A stretch of 64,000 nucleotides of DNA from Tenacibaculum gallaicum (GTDB lineage Bacteria > Bacteroidota > Bacteroidia > Flavobacteriales > Flavobacteriaceae): assembly GCF_003387615.1 (NCBI RefSeq), contig NZ_QUNS01000006.1, positions 62,001-126,000 on the forward strand. The letters run 5' to 3'. A model generated the notes under the pieces. That model saw only the letters and a list, made by a program, of their open reading frames with translations, was not told the origin of the DNA and did no database searches. How positions within the stretch are numbered: position 1 is the stretch's first letter; each line of letters starts with the position of its first letter. The position numbers and the translations under genes were made by a program. Shown piece by piece: positions 29,253 to 37,958 of this stretch.

Positions 29253-30029
29253 TTATTTTTTGGTAACTCTTATGTTTTCATTTTCTAATAGGTAAGGGGA
29301 GGATTTACTATTTTCAATTAAAACCGCAGTAAGTTCTAAAACTTTATCTTTTTTATATAGGTTTATAATTCCTTTAGAAATACAGGCTTGTAAAAACTGA
29401 TTGATGTGTTCTTTCTTTATTTTTAGTTGACGTATAAAAAAACCATCTGTAAAGTGTTTTCTAATTTTTTCAATATTTCTATCTTCAACAGTAATCTTTT
29501 TTAATTGTTTTTTTCGTTTGTTTGTTCCGTTAAGCGCATTTATAAGCCCCGTTACACTAATGGCTAAGCCCGATTCTATTTTTACTGTTTTTTCGTCTTT
29601 AGTTTGTATTACGTTAGCATAAGGTAGTTTTAAGGTTTTAGCATTTACAACAGGGGCGTTGTTAAGAATGTCGGGATCAATTTCTAAAATACTTCTTTGC
29701 TTTTCAAGCACAACTTCATCTAACATGTGCGTTTTACTATCAACAAAAATTACAATGTTTTTAGCTTTTATATGCTCTTTGGTAAGGGTAACCTCTTTAA
29801 ACTCTAGGTTTAAGTGAGAAACCAATAAGGTGTTGTTTTCAGAAGCTAAAATTTCAAAGCGTCCGTTTTCATTAGAAACAGCACCAAGCGTTAGTTTTTT
29901 ATTAATAATATGTACATCTTGCGTAGCAATACTATCTATAAACACAGTACCCGTAATAATTTTAGGGGTGTTTTGAGCAATTATAGCACAGGTAGTTATG
30001 GTAAAAAGAACAAGTAACAATTTTCTCAT
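29253..30029 (-). CDS. CarboxypepD_reg-like secreted protein, subtype I (copy 1)
   Basis: The 258-residue protein has a signal peptide (RKLLLVLFTITTCAIIAQ) and a CarboxypepD_reg-like domain (GTVFIDSIATQDVHIINKKL; LLVSHLNLEFKEV). Its subtype I C-terminal half contains LKLPYANV, SGLAISVTGLINALNG, IEKIRKHFTDGFF. It is the first gene of the four-gene array and the most diverged copy. It presumably carries the promoter in the 130 bases upstream. Confidence 0.8.
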   Translation of the reverse strand: MRKLLLVLFTITTCAIIAQNTPKIITGTVFIDSIATQDVHIINKKLTLGAVSNENGRFEILASENNTLLVSHLNLEFKEVTLTKEHIKAKNIVIFVDSKTHMLDEVVLEKQRSILEIDPDILNNAPVVNAKTLKLPYANVIQTKDEKTVKIESGLAISVTGLINALNGTNKRKKQLKKITVEDRNIEKIRKHFTDGFFIRQLKIKKEHINQFLQACISKGIINLYKKDKVLELTAVLIENSKSSPYLLENENIRVTKK

Positions 30030-30100
30030 ATCACAAATAAACTACCTACTTGTCTTAAAAATGTTTTAAGGACATGGTAAATTTTTGTTAAACAAAGAAA

Positions 30101-30134
30101 AAGACCGTTTGAAAATTAATTTTCAAACGGTCTT
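30101..30134. terminator. Bidirectional terminator, perfect 34-bp palindrome
   Basis: AAGACCGTTTGAAAATT followed directly by its exact reverse complement. It lies at the 3' end of the lipocalin-like gene and is flanked by A- and T-rich sequence. Confidence 0.82.
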
Positions 30135-30159
30135 ATAGTTTTTAATGTACGTTAGAAAC

Positions 30160-30678
30160 TTATCTTTCTAATATAACTGTAGCATTACCTACAATTTTTA
30201 CCCCAACACCTTGAACTGTTTGAGTTTCATTTATTTTTTGTTTTAAGACAAGCTTGTTTTCTGTATATGAATCAATAATCATTTCAGAAGAAACACCATT
30301 ACTCTTTGTAATAAGTTTATTTCCTTTAATTTCCCACTCACCAGATTCTAGGTCCATAATAGAACTCGATTCTGTTTCTTGAGTTTCTACTTCTCCATTA
30401 GTATTTGTTTTGGTAACAAGGGTAAGAGATCCTTCTGTAGAGTATTCGTTAGGGTTCTCAGAAAAGGTCATTGAAAAATTGTAATTTTTACCATAAACAG
30501 CTGTTGTGCTATTAACAGTATTTCCTTGATAAGAAAACTTATTAGTTACATTTGAGGTTAAATCAATTAAGTTCCACTTACCTATAAGGTCTTCGTTTGA
30601 AATTTCTACCAAATCATTGCTGTCAGAACAAGAAAATAGAAGAAAAGAGATACTGAATACAAAAAGTATTTTTTTCAT
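30160..30678 (-). CDS. Lipocalin-like domain lipoprotein
   Basis: The 172-residue protein has a lipobox signal (KKILFVFSISFLLFSCSDS). 'EDLIGKWNLIDLTSN' then opens a lipocalin-like beta-barrel, with paired strands EWEIKGNKLITKSNG and NKLVLKQKINET that are typical of Bacteroidota lipocalin_4/5-like lipoproteins. It may bind a small hydrophobic ligand at the outer membrane; no ligand is known. It is divergent from pepE. Confidence 0.72.
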   Translation of the reverse strand: MKKILFVFSISFLLFSCSDSNDLVEISNEDLIGKWNLIDLTSNVTNKFSYQGNTVNSTTAVYGKNYNFSMTFSENPNEYSTEGSLTLVTKTNTNGEVETQETESSSIMDLESGEWEIKGNKLITKSNGVSSEMIIDSYTENKLVLKQKINETQTVQGVGVKIVGNATVILER

Positions 30679-30715
30679 AGTTTTTAATTTTTTTAATTAT
30701 TGAAATCAAAAGTCA

Positions 30716-30723
30716 TATTTTTG
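30716..30723 (+). promoter_or_regulatory. Candidate -7 box (TATTTTTG) for pepE
   Basis: TATTTTTG matches TAnnTTTG and lies 21 bases before the ATG. A TTG is present 13 bases upstream, shorter than the usual spacer. Confidence 0.4.
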
Positions 30724-30744
30724 ATTGAATAAACAAAGAAAAAA

Positions 30745-31452
30745 ATGAAAAAACTACTTATAGCAAGCACATCTACCGTTCATGGTAGCGGGTACCTAGC
30801 ATATATTTTACCAATCTTAACTAACTTTTTTAAAGAAGCCTCTACCATATTATTTATACCGTATGCACGAGCAAGCGGAAAAACTTATGATGAATATACT
30901 GAAATAGCTCGTAAGGCTTTTGCAACAATTAATAAAGAGGTAAAAGGGATTCACGAGTTTGATAATCCGAAGGAAGCTGTTCAGCAAGCCGAGGCTATTT
31001 TTACAGGAGGAGGTAATACGTTTGAGTTAGTAAATCAACTATATAAAAACGATATACTTTCTGATTTAACTACAGCGGTTGAAAACGGAACTCCGTATTT
31101 AGGTACCAGTGCAGGAAGTAATATTTGTGGAGTAACGATGATGAACACCAACGATATGCCTATTGTATATCCACCAAGTTTTAAAACCTTAGGGTTTATT
31201 CCGTTTAATATCAACGCACATTATTTAGACCCAAATCCAGATTCTACGCACATGGGTGAAACGCGTGAAACACGTATTAAAGAATATCATGTATTTAATG
31301 AAACACCTGTGCTAGGGTTACGTGAAGGTAGCTGGCTAGAGGTTAACGGAGATTCAATTATATTACGAGGAACTTACACCGCACGTTTATTTAAACAAGG
31401 AAAGGAAGCTGAGGAGTTAGCCACAAATACAGAGGTTAGCCAGTATTTTTAA
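30745..31452 (+). CDS. pepE: Dipeptidase E (peptidase S51)
   Basis: The 235-residue protein has the S51 signatures: GGGNTFELVNQLY, the nucleophile elbow GTSAGSNICG and NAHYLDPNPDSTHMGETRET around the catalytic His. It cleaves N-terminal aspartyl dipeptides in the cytosol. Length matches E. coli PepE (229). It is monocistronic with its own terminator. Confidence 0.93.
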   Translation: MKKLLIASTSTVHGSGYLAYILPILTNFFKEASTILFIPYARASGKTYDEYTEIARKAFATINKEVKGIHEFDNPKEAVQQAEAIFTGGGNTFELVNQLYKNDILSDLTTAVENGTPYLGTSAGSNICGVTMMNTNDMPIVYPPSFKTLGFIPFNINAHYLDPNPDSTHMGETRETRIKEYHVFNETPVLGLREGSWLEVNGDSIILRGTYTARLFKQGKEAEELATNTEVSQYF

Positions 31453-31482
31453 TACACTTTTATAGTACTTAGCTTACAAAAG

Positions 31483-31513
31483 AAAACTCCAAATAACAGT
31501 TTGGAGTTTTTTT
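31483..31513 (+). terminator. Intrinsic terminator after pepE
   Basis: AAAACTCCAAA / TTTGGAGTTTT stem-loop followed by a T-run. Confidence 0.85.
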
Positions 31514-31514
31514 G

Positions 31515-31842
31515 TTTTATACCATAAGTTTATGGTTATTTTACTAAAAAAGCATTGTTTTGTTGTATAAGTTAGTATTGTTTTGTAGATATTGTTAAAA
31601 TATTCTAAATAAATAATAAGCGTTTAAAAAAAATATTATTTTAGCGATGCTATAAAAAGATTTAGACGAATGTAAATTGCTATAACAATACAATCACCTA
31701 ATCTTTATATTTCAAATTCCTCTTAAAATTAGCATACGTTTACTTACAAACGAATGCCTAACACTATTTTAGTACGTTGTGTTTTGGCATGTTTTAAAGG
31801 TAAACGTTATTGAAAAAGTAACTTAAATTAAAAATTGATATT
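31515..31842. other. AT-rich intergenic stretch, no gene seen
   Basis: No ORF or RNA gene is evident in these 328 bases. They contain a 16-bp near-palindrome ACCATAA-GT-TTATGGT (about 31520-31535) and a small inverted pair CGTTT/AAACG near 31738. They presumably hold the promoter of the DUF4469-type gene. Confidence 0.4.
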
Positions 31843-32544
31843 ATGAAGTATTATTTATCAGAAAACAGATTAACAGATGAAGCAAACTATGTAGCACGTG
31901 TATTAACAGAGCGTACTATTAACCAAGACGAGCTTATTGAAAAAATGTTGAGTAAACGAAATTTAGTAAGCAAAACCGACATTGTAGCGGTATTAAACTC
32001 GTATTACGAAGAAATTATTGAATCTATAGAAGAAGGCGATAACATTAATTTACCTATAGTAAACATAGGCTATTCTATTTCTGGGGTTTTTGATACAGAG
32101 GAAGACAGTTTTAACCCCGATGTTCATAAACTACACGTAAACTTGAATAGCGGAAAACTTATTAATGAGGTAAAAGAAGACATTCCGCTGCAAAAAATAA
32201 CAGCACCTATTACCAGTACTTTAATTAACAACTGTAAAGATATTATAAGCCAAACAACCAATACTACTATAACCTCTAACGGATTGTTTGAGTTAAACGG
32301 AGTTAGGTTAAAGGTGGATGGTGATAAAGACGAGGTAGGTTTGTATTTTGTTGCAGAAGACGGTACTGAAATCAAAGTACAATACCTAGCTCAAAATAGT
32401 TTTAAAAGAGTAATAGGGCAAGCACCTACTTTAGCAACGGGTACTTATAAAATTAGAATTAAAACGCAAGCTACCAATAATTCAGGGCAGTTTTTAAAAG
32501 AAGTACGTATTTCAGATGCACCATTTGTAGTAACAGCTGCATAA
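31843..32544 (+). CDS. HU-like DNA-binding/DUF4469 domain protein
   Basis: The 233-residue protein has an N-terminal half like the HU/IHF-type module of Bacteroidota (NQDELIEKMLSKRNLVSKTD IVAVLNSYYEEI split in family alignments). An Ig-like C-terminal DUF4469 domain follows (EVGLYFVAEDGTEIKVQYLA; VIGQAPTLATGTYKIRIKTQ). Such proteins are common in accessory and mobile regions and are thought to be nucleoid-associated. It is cytosolic. Codon use and length give no sign of truncation. Confidence 0.8.
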   Translation: MKYYLSENRLTDEANYVARVLTERTINQDELIEKMLSKRNLVSKTDIVAVLNSYYEEIIESIEEGDNINLPIVNIGYSISGVFDTEEDSFNPDVHKLHVNLNSGKLINEVKEDIPLQKITAPITSTLINNCKDIISQTTNTTITSNGLFELNGVRLKVDGDKDEVGLYFVAEDGTEIKVQYLAQNSFKRVIGQAPTLATGTYKIRIKTQATNNSGQFLKEVRISDAPFVVTAA

Positions 32545-32577
32545 TTATTAAGGGTAACAAGTCTTAAAAAACGCTGT

Positions 32578-32612
32578 AAACCTCATAAACACTCGTGTTT
32601 TATGAGGTTTTC
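32578..32612 (+). terminator. Intrinsic terminator
   Basis: AAACCTCATAAACAC / GTGTTTTATGAGGTTT stem (one bulge) with a following T-run, 33 bases past the stop of the HU-like gene. Confidence 0.8.
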
Positions 32613-32648
32613 TTTTTGTAATAAACACTTTACTATAAAAAATAATTA

Positions 32649-32740
32649 GGCAAGGAGTAATGCTCCCCTTATAAGGGGAATGACACTCCCCTTAGGCAAG
32701 GAGTAATACTCCCCTTATAAGGGGAGTGACACTCCTCTTA
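32649..32740. repeat. Two tandem 46-bp repeats with palindromic core
   Basis: Bases 32649-32694 and 32695-32740 are near-identical copies differing at a few positions. Each contains a core of the form CTCCCCTTATAAGGGG; in the second copy ACTCCCCTTATAAGGGGAGT is a perfect 20-bp palindrome. Flanking CAAGGAGT/ACTCC segments extend the symmetry. It is GC-richer than its surroundings. A REP-like element or a multi-site operator ahead of the RadC/mod/res cassette are both possible. Confidence 0.75.
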
Positions 32741-32845
32741 GGGAGGTAGTGTTATTTTAAGCTAGTACCACTAACCATTTTAATGTTAAAAAATGAAAGA
32801 ACAACGTATGCTAAAAAAACTACTTTCTATAAAAACTATATAGGC

Positions 32846-32853
32846 TATCTTTG
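32846..32853 (+). promoter_or_regulatory. Candidate -7 box (TATCTTTG) for the radC/mod/res operon
   Basis: TATCTTTG matches TAnnTTTG, 21 bases before the chosen ATG at 32875. It supports that ATG over the TTG at 32851, which would lie inside the promoter. Confidence 0.5.
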
Positions 32854-32874
32854 AAAAAATCCTATTTTTACGAT

Positions 32875-33501
32875 ATGGACATAAAATTGACAGAACAAGA
32901 GAAGATAAAAATCTTAAATTCCGATGATATCTACGGAATAATGCAAAAAATATTACTTCGTGAAAGTAAGATAGACCAAAACCGTGAACACTTTTGGGTT
33001 ATAGGGCTAGAAAACAACAACCGTATTCTTTTTATTGAGTTAATAAGCTTAGGTACTATTAATGCAACTTTGGTAGAACCTATGGAGGTTTTTAGTCTTG
33101 CCTTACAAAAAAGAGCTGTAAAAATAATGTTATGTCATAACCACCCAAGTGGTGAGTTAACTCCGTCAGATAATGACAAAAACCTAACAGATAGGTTGAT
33201 ACAAGTAGGTATTATAGTAAACACACATGTAATAGACCATTTAATTATTTCTGATAAAAGCTATTTGAGTTTTGCTAATACTGGTCTTTTACAAGAATTA
33301 GAGAAAAGCACCAAATATGTTCCTAAATATGTACTGGAACAACGTCTTAAAAAAGAAGCTTCTGAAATAGCTAAACGTAATGAGAAAATAGAAATAGCTA
33401 AAAACTTGAAAAGGAAAGGTGTTGATACAAGTACTATTGCAGACTCCACAGGTCTTACCATTGAAGAGGTGGAGAAGCTGCGTGTTAGGAAGAAAAATTA
33501 A
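32875..33501 (+). CDS. RadC-like JAB/MPN-domain protein, first gene of type III R-M operon
   Basis: I chose the ATG at 32875 (MDIKLTEQEKIKIL), giving 208 residues. The RadC/JAB domain holds the metalloprotease-like JAMM motif with His88, His90 and Asp101 (CHNHPSGELTPSDND). The N-terminal helix-hairpin-helix of full RadC is absent, as in short phage/mobile-element RadC proteins. The C-terminal 60 residues form a charged helix ending in a small HTH-like motif (KRKGVDTSTIADSTGLTIEE). That tail is like those on Rpn/PD-(D/E)XK transposase-type proteins. It is 36 bases upstream of mod; its role in the R-M system is not known. Confidence 0.83.
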   Translation: MDIKLTEQEKIKILNSDDIYGIMQKILLRESKIDQNREHFWVIGLENNNRILFIELISLGTINATLVEPMEVFSLALQKRAVKIMLCHNHPSGELTPSDNDKNLTDRLIQVGIIVNTHVIDHLIISDKSYLSFANTGLLQELEKSTKYVPKYVLEQRLKKEASEIAKRNEKIEIAKNLKRKGVDTSTIADSTGLTIEEVEKLRVRKKN

Positions 33502-33537
33502 TACTACTATACTATTAAATAAAAGAATATATAATAT

Positions 33538-35208
33538 ATGCCCACACTTAACTGGATAGGTAAAGAAAAAGTAATTAGCCACCACCAAGATGTACCATAT
33601 CGAGTATTAGAGCACAAGTATGGTTTTACAGCCGAAAAAGGAGAGCAAAACGAACCTACCAAAAGCGGAAACAAAATAATACATGGAGATAATTTAGAAG
33701 CTTTAAAAAGCCTATTGCCTGAATACGAGGGTAAAATAAAGTGTATTTATATTGACCCACCCTATAATACAGGAAATGAAGGTTGGACTTATAATGATAA
33801 TGTAAATCATCCTAAAATAAAAAGGTGGTTAGATGAAACGCTAAAAGCAAAAGAACAAGATAAAGTTGCAGCAATTGGGGTTGACGACTTAACTAGACAC
33901 GATAAGTGGTTGTGTATGATGTATCCACGTTTAAAACTGTTACATAAACTTTTAGCTGATGATGGTGTAATTTTTATAAGTATTGATGATCATGAATTGG
34001 CACATTTACGTCTGCTAATGGATGAAATTTTTGGTAGAAATAATTTTATAGAATATTTCTGTTGGACTAAAACATCTACTCCACCTAGTTTAGCTAACAA
34101 ATCAAGAAAGACAGTTGAATATATTATTTGCTATGAAAAGAAGAAAGACAACTTAAAATATAACGCTGAACTTTCTGATGGTGGTGATGCACCATTATTA
34201 AATTCAGGAAATCCACATGCAAAGATATTTTTTCCAAGAGAAAAAGTGTATTTCAAGTTGCCAGATGGAAAATATAAAGCAGGTCAATATGATAAGGCTT
34301 ATCTTCATAAGGATATAACAATAGAAAATGGATATGCAGACATTGATTTTGAACTAACTGCTCAATTCAAGTGGGTTCAAAACACAATAGATTTAGAAAT
34401 TGAAAAAGGGACAGAATTTATTATAAAAAGTGATAAGTTTTCAATAAGATTTTTGAGAACAGATAAATCTTTTAAGGCTCCAACAAATCTTCTTAAAGAA
34501 AAGTACTTAAATACAACAATTAATAAAGTAGAGAATAATGTTGATACTAATGAAGGAGCAAAAAAGGTCTTAAATCAAATTTTTGGTAAAGATATTTTTA
34601 ACTACCCTAAACCATATTCATTAATTGAATTTTTACTAAAGATAGGCTCAGGAAGAGATTCGATTATTCTTGATTCCTTTGCAGGATCAGGTACCACAGC
34701 TCATGCTGTATTAAACTTAAATAAGGAAGATGGAGGTAAACGTAAATTCATTTTAGTAGAAATGGAAGAGTATGCGAATGACATTACAGCTGAAAGAGTA
34801 AAACGGGTTACTAAAGGTTATGGTAAAGATAAAAAAGCAGTAGAAGGTACAGGTGGAGCATTTAATTTTTACGAATTAGGCTTACCCCTTTTTGACGAAA
34901 ACCAAAACTTAAACGAAGAAGTAGGTTTGTCAAAAATTAGAGAATATATTTGGTTTTCAGAAACTAGAACTTCGTTTACAGAACCAAATGCTGAAAATTA
35001 CTTCTTAGGCAAAAAAGAAGAATCAGTCTACTACTTTATTTATGAGAAAGACCATTTAACCACCTTGGATTATGATTCTTTGGAACTCATAAAAACCAAA
35101 GGAGAACAATATATTGTATATGCAGATAATTGCTTGCTACCTAAAGGTTTTATGGCTAAAAACAATATTATTTTTAAGAAAATACCAAGAGATATTACAA
35201 GATTTTAA
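33538..35208 (+). CDS. Type III restriction-modification DNA methyltransferase (Mod)
   Basis: The 556-residue N6-adenine methyltransferase has motif order IV to I (beta class). The catalytic DPPYNTGNEGWTYND is near residue 73 and the SAM motif DSFAGSGTTAHAVL near residue 380. The region between (about 165-365) is the target-recognition domain. 'HGDNLEALKSLLPEY' and 'RLKLLHKLLADDGVIF' are typical of Mod/ParB-type enzymes. Mod recognises a 5-6 bp asymmetric site and pairs with Res. I saw no simple-sequence repeat in the ORF that would make it phase-variable. It ends 3 bases before res. Confidence 0.93.
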   Translation: MPTLNWIGKEKVISHHQDVPYRVLEHKYGFTAEKGEQNEPTKSGNKIIHGDNLEALKSLLPEYEGKIKCIYIDPPYNTGNEGWTYNDNVNHPKIKRWLDETLKAKEQDKVAAIGVDDLTRHDKWLCMMYPRLKLLHKLLADDGVIFISIDDHELAHLRLLMDEIFGRNNFIEYFCWTKTSTPPSLANKSRKTVEYIICYEKKKDNLKYNAELSDGGDAPLLNSGNPHAKIFFPREKVYFKLPDGKYKAGQYDKAYLHKDITIENGYADIDFELTAQFKWVQNTIDLEIEKGTEFIIKSDKFSIRFLRTDKSFKAPTNLLKEKYLNTTINKVENNVDTNEGAKKVLNQIFGKDIFNYPKPYSLIEFLLKIGSGRDSIILDSFAGSGTTAHAVLNLNKEDGGKRKFILVEMEEYANDITAERVKRVTKGYGKDKKAVEGTGGAFNFYELGLPLFDENQNLNEEVGLSKIREYIWFSETRTSFTEPNAENYFLGKKEESVYYFIYEKDHLTTLDYDSLELIKTKGEQYIVYADNCLLPKGFMAKNNIIFKKIPRDITRF

Positions 35209-35211
35209 ATT

Positions 35212-37851
35212 ATGGAGTTAAAGAGTTATCAGCAAAAAGTAATTGAGAATCTTGAAGAATATTTAACCTATGTTCAAGAGCAAAAAGATTTAGGCAAAGC
35301 TTTTAATCATTATTGGGAAGATAAAATTGGTTCGTATAATCCTCTTGATGGTACAGGAATGCAGCCTTATAAAAATAATATTCCAAATGCGGCTCATGTC
35401 TGTGTAAAAGTACCAACAGCAGGGGGTAAAACCTTTATTGCAGTTAATGCATTACATACTATTTTTTCTGCATACGATTCAAGTAAACCTAAAGCGGTTA
35501 TTTGGTTAGTGCCTTGGAGTAATTTATTACAACAAACAGTGGATGCACTTTCTAATCCTGAGCACCCATACCGACAAAAACTTAATACACTTTTTAATCA
35601 TAGAGTAGAAGTGTACCAAAAAGAAGACCTATTACAAGGTTCTAACTTTAATCCCACAGTGGTAAAAGATCAACTAAGTATTTTTGTAATGAGTTTTGCT
35701 AGCTTGAGAGCTAGAAAGAAAGAAGATAGAAAAGTTTACCAAGAAAATGGGCAATTAGAAGCTTTTGTATCACAGTTTAAAAACAATGAGCATATTTTAG
35801 ATGGTGTTGATGATACAGCCTTAATTAATGTATTGCGTTACCTTAATCCTGTTTTAGTGGTAGATGAAAGCCATAATGCAGAGAGTGATTTAAGTGTAGA
35901 TATGCTAAAAAACTTAAATCCCTCATTTATTCTTGATTTAACTGCAACACCAAAGGAGAATAGTAATATAGTAAGTCTTGTGCCTGCCATAGAGTTAAAA
36001 AAAGAACATATGGTAAAGCTTCCTGTTATTGTATATAATAATCACGACAAAACGGAAGTTATAAATAATGCTCTGCATTTACAACGTAAACTAGAAAATT
36101 TAGCTAAAAAGCAAGAGAAAGAAGGAGGTAAATATATAAGACCTATTGTGTTATTTCAAGCACAACCTAAAACAAAGAATGATAATACTACTTTTGAAAA
36201 ACTAAAAGAACAATTATTAAGCTTAGGAGTTCCAGAAAACCAAATCAAAATTAAAACAGCAAATATTGATGAGTTAAAAGGAGTAGATTTAATGAGTAAG
36301 GAATGCGAAGTACGTTATATAATAACTATAAACGCATTAAAAGAAGGTTGGGATTGTCCTTTTGCTTATATTTTGGCTTCATTGGCAGACAAATCGAGTC
36401 CTGTAGATGTTGAACAGATCTTAGGACGTGTTTTAAGGCAACCTTATGTGCAAAAGCATAAATCTTTTCAATTAAATCTTTCTTATGTATTAACAGCATC
36501 AGCTAAGTTTAATGAAACTCTACAAAGTATTATAAAAGGTTTACAAGAGTCTGGTTTTAGTGAAAAAGATTATCGAAAAGTAGATAAAATGACAGAGGAA
36601 GAAAAGAAAACAGTTACTACCAATCCTGTAGAGTCTTTTCTTTTTCCTGAGCAACAAACTAAAGAGGAAGAAGATAAAAATATTGATGCAAAACGTGTAA
36701 CGTTTGATCCTAATATTGATGATGAAGAAATAGAATTACCAGCTGTGATTACAGAAATTGAAACTATAGCTAAAGAACAAAATCGACAATTAGAAGAACA
36801 AATAAAAGAGCAGGAAAAACAACCTGTTGATGAAAATATTTTTCAAGAAATGGGAGATAAAGTAAAACGTTATAGTGTAAAAAGTGTATATAAAGAATAT
36901 ATAGATAAAATTAAGTTTCCTCAGTTTTTTATTAAAGTAACTGCAAGTGATATTTTTGGTACAAGTGAAGAACTATTAAATAGAGAGTCCTTGCTAAAAG
37001 ATTTTAAACTGTCTGAGGAAGATATTAAAATTGACTTTGATAAGATTTCATCTGATTTATATAAAATAGATTTAGAGGAGGCAAAAGAGAATGAATTTAG
37101 ACCATCGTTTACTAAAATAGAAGATAGCTTAGTAAAAGACCCAATAGCTGAATATATTTTAGCTAAACCAAAAGAGAACCAAATAACAGATATAACACAC
37201 CAAATAATACAGATTATAGGAAATATGTATCCAATTGCAGACCAAGAAATCAAGGTTTATATTGGTCGTGTTTTAGCAGGAATGAGTGTTGAACAGTTAA
37301 GAGATGTTTTAGTTCGAAAGTGGAGTTATACTGATAAAATTAAAGCTAAAATAAAGCAGTTAGCTGATACATATGCAGAAGAAAAGTTTATGGATTATAT
37401 AAAATCTAAGCGAATTAGTACCAAAGAATTTTGGAGTTTGAGTAAAGAGATTGTTCCAGGCGATCCGGGTTCATCAATAGGTAATTCTCTTTATGAAAAA
37501 GAAGGCAAAATGAATAATTTTGAAGAACGAGTAGCTATGGAACTGGGAACTTCTTCTAGTATAGAATTTTGGCATCGAAATTTAGAACGTGGTAAAGGTT
37601 TTTATATTAACGGATTCAAAGCCAATCATTACCCTGATTTTATTATGCAAACTAAGTCAGGAAAAACAATCTTAGTAGAAGCAAAAGGAGATCATTTAGA
37701 TAATGCGGACAGTGCAGCAAAATGTCGATTAGGGAGCGAATGGGAAAAATTAGCGGGTCAGAACTTTGCTTATTTTATGATTTTTGATAAAAAAGAAGTT
37801 AAAGGAGCTTTTACACTTGATAAAGCAAAAGAACTTATAAGTAAAATGTAA
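35212..37851 (+). CDS. Type III restriction enzyme, Res subunit
   Basis: This 879-residue SF2 translocase-nuclease has Walker A VPTAGGKTFIAVNA near residue 67, a motif II DESH (VVDESHNAESDL) near residue 217, and motif VI QILGRVLRQPY. The C-terminal PD-(D/E)XK nuclease is HYPDFIMQTKSGKTILVEAK with Asp about 808, Glu about 823 and Lys about 825. All catalytic motifs are intact, so the system looks functional. Res and Mod form a complex that cleaves after convergent ATP-driven sliding between two unmodified sites. Confidence 0.93.
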   Translation: MELKSYQQKVIENLEEYLTYVQEQKDLGKAFNHYWEDKIGSYNPLDGTGMQPYKNNIPNAAHVCVKVPTAGGKTFIAVNALHTIFSAYDSSKPKAVIWLVPWSNLLQQTVDALSNPEHPYRQKLNTLFNHRVEVYQKEDLLQGSNFNPTVVKDQLSIFVMSFASLRARKKEDRKVYQENGQLEAFVSQFKNNEHILDGVDDTALINVLRYLNPVLVVDESHNAESDLSVDMLKNLNPSFILDLTATPKENSNIVSLVPAIELKKEHMVKLPVIVYNNHDKTEVINNALHLQRKLENLAKKQEKEGGKYIRPIVLFQAQPKTKNDNTTFEKLKEQLLSLGVPENQIKIKTANIDELKGVDLMSKECEVRYIITINALKEGWDCPFAYILASLADKSSPVDVEQILGRVLRQPYVQKHKSFQLNLSYVLTASAKFNETLQSIIKGLQESGFSEKDYRKVDKMTEEEKKTVTTNPVESFLFPEQQTKEEEDKNIDAKRVTFDPNIDDEEIELPAVITEIETIAKEQNRQLEEQIKEQEKQPVDENIFQEMGDKVKRYSVKSVYKEYIDKIKFPQFFIKVTASDIFGTSEELLNRESLLKDFKLSEEDIKIDFDKISSDLYKIDLEEAKENEFRPSFTKIEDSLVKDPIAEYILAKPKENQITDITHQIIQIIGNMYPIADQEIKVYIGRVLAGMSVEQLRDVLVRKWSYTDKIKAKIKQLADTYAEEKFMDYIKSKRISTKEFWSLSKEIVPGDPGSSIGNSLYEKEGKMNNFEERVAMELGTSSSIEFWHRNLERGKGFYINGFKANHYPDFIMQTKSGKTILVEAKGDHLDNADSAAKCRLGSEWEKLAGQNFAYFMIFDKKEVKGAFTLDKAKELISKM

Positions 37852-37853
37852 AT

Positions 37854-37884
37854 AAAAAAGACTGCTTATTAAGCAGTCTTTTTT
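37854..37884 (+). terminator. Terminator after res, part of the folD-end repeat
   Basis: AAAAAAGACTGCTTA and its reverse complement around a single central T form a 15-bp stem, starting 2 bases after the res stop. The same hairpin sequence, with changes, is the folD terminator at 45115. Confidence 0.85.
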
Positions 37885-37941
37885 ATTATATATAAAGTTT
37901 TTTATTACACTTTTTCTTGTCTTCACTCATAAGCTAATAAA
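37854..37941. repeat. Direct repeat A: copy of folD 3' end plus terminator
   Basis: These bases align almost throughout with 45113-45201, the 3' end of folD and its terminator, in the same orientation. The copy reads LLAYE-stop-RQEKV in the folD frame (true fol[12 protein letters not shown]), so it is a decayed duplicate. It marks the left edge of the effector island. Confidence 0.8.
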
Positions 37942-37958
37942 AAGGTGTGATTTTCCGA

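Noticed and set aside
32649..32740. Possible CRISPR array
   Set aside because: Only two adjacent copies with no unique spacer between them, and no cas genes.
33298..33588. Minus-strand 96-codon ORF over the radC-mod junction
   Set aside because: Hydrophobic antisense reading of two well-supported genes; no independent support.
33538..35208. Phase-variable mod gene
   Set aside because: Type III mod genes often have simple-sequence repeats, but none of notable length is seen in the ORF or just upstream.
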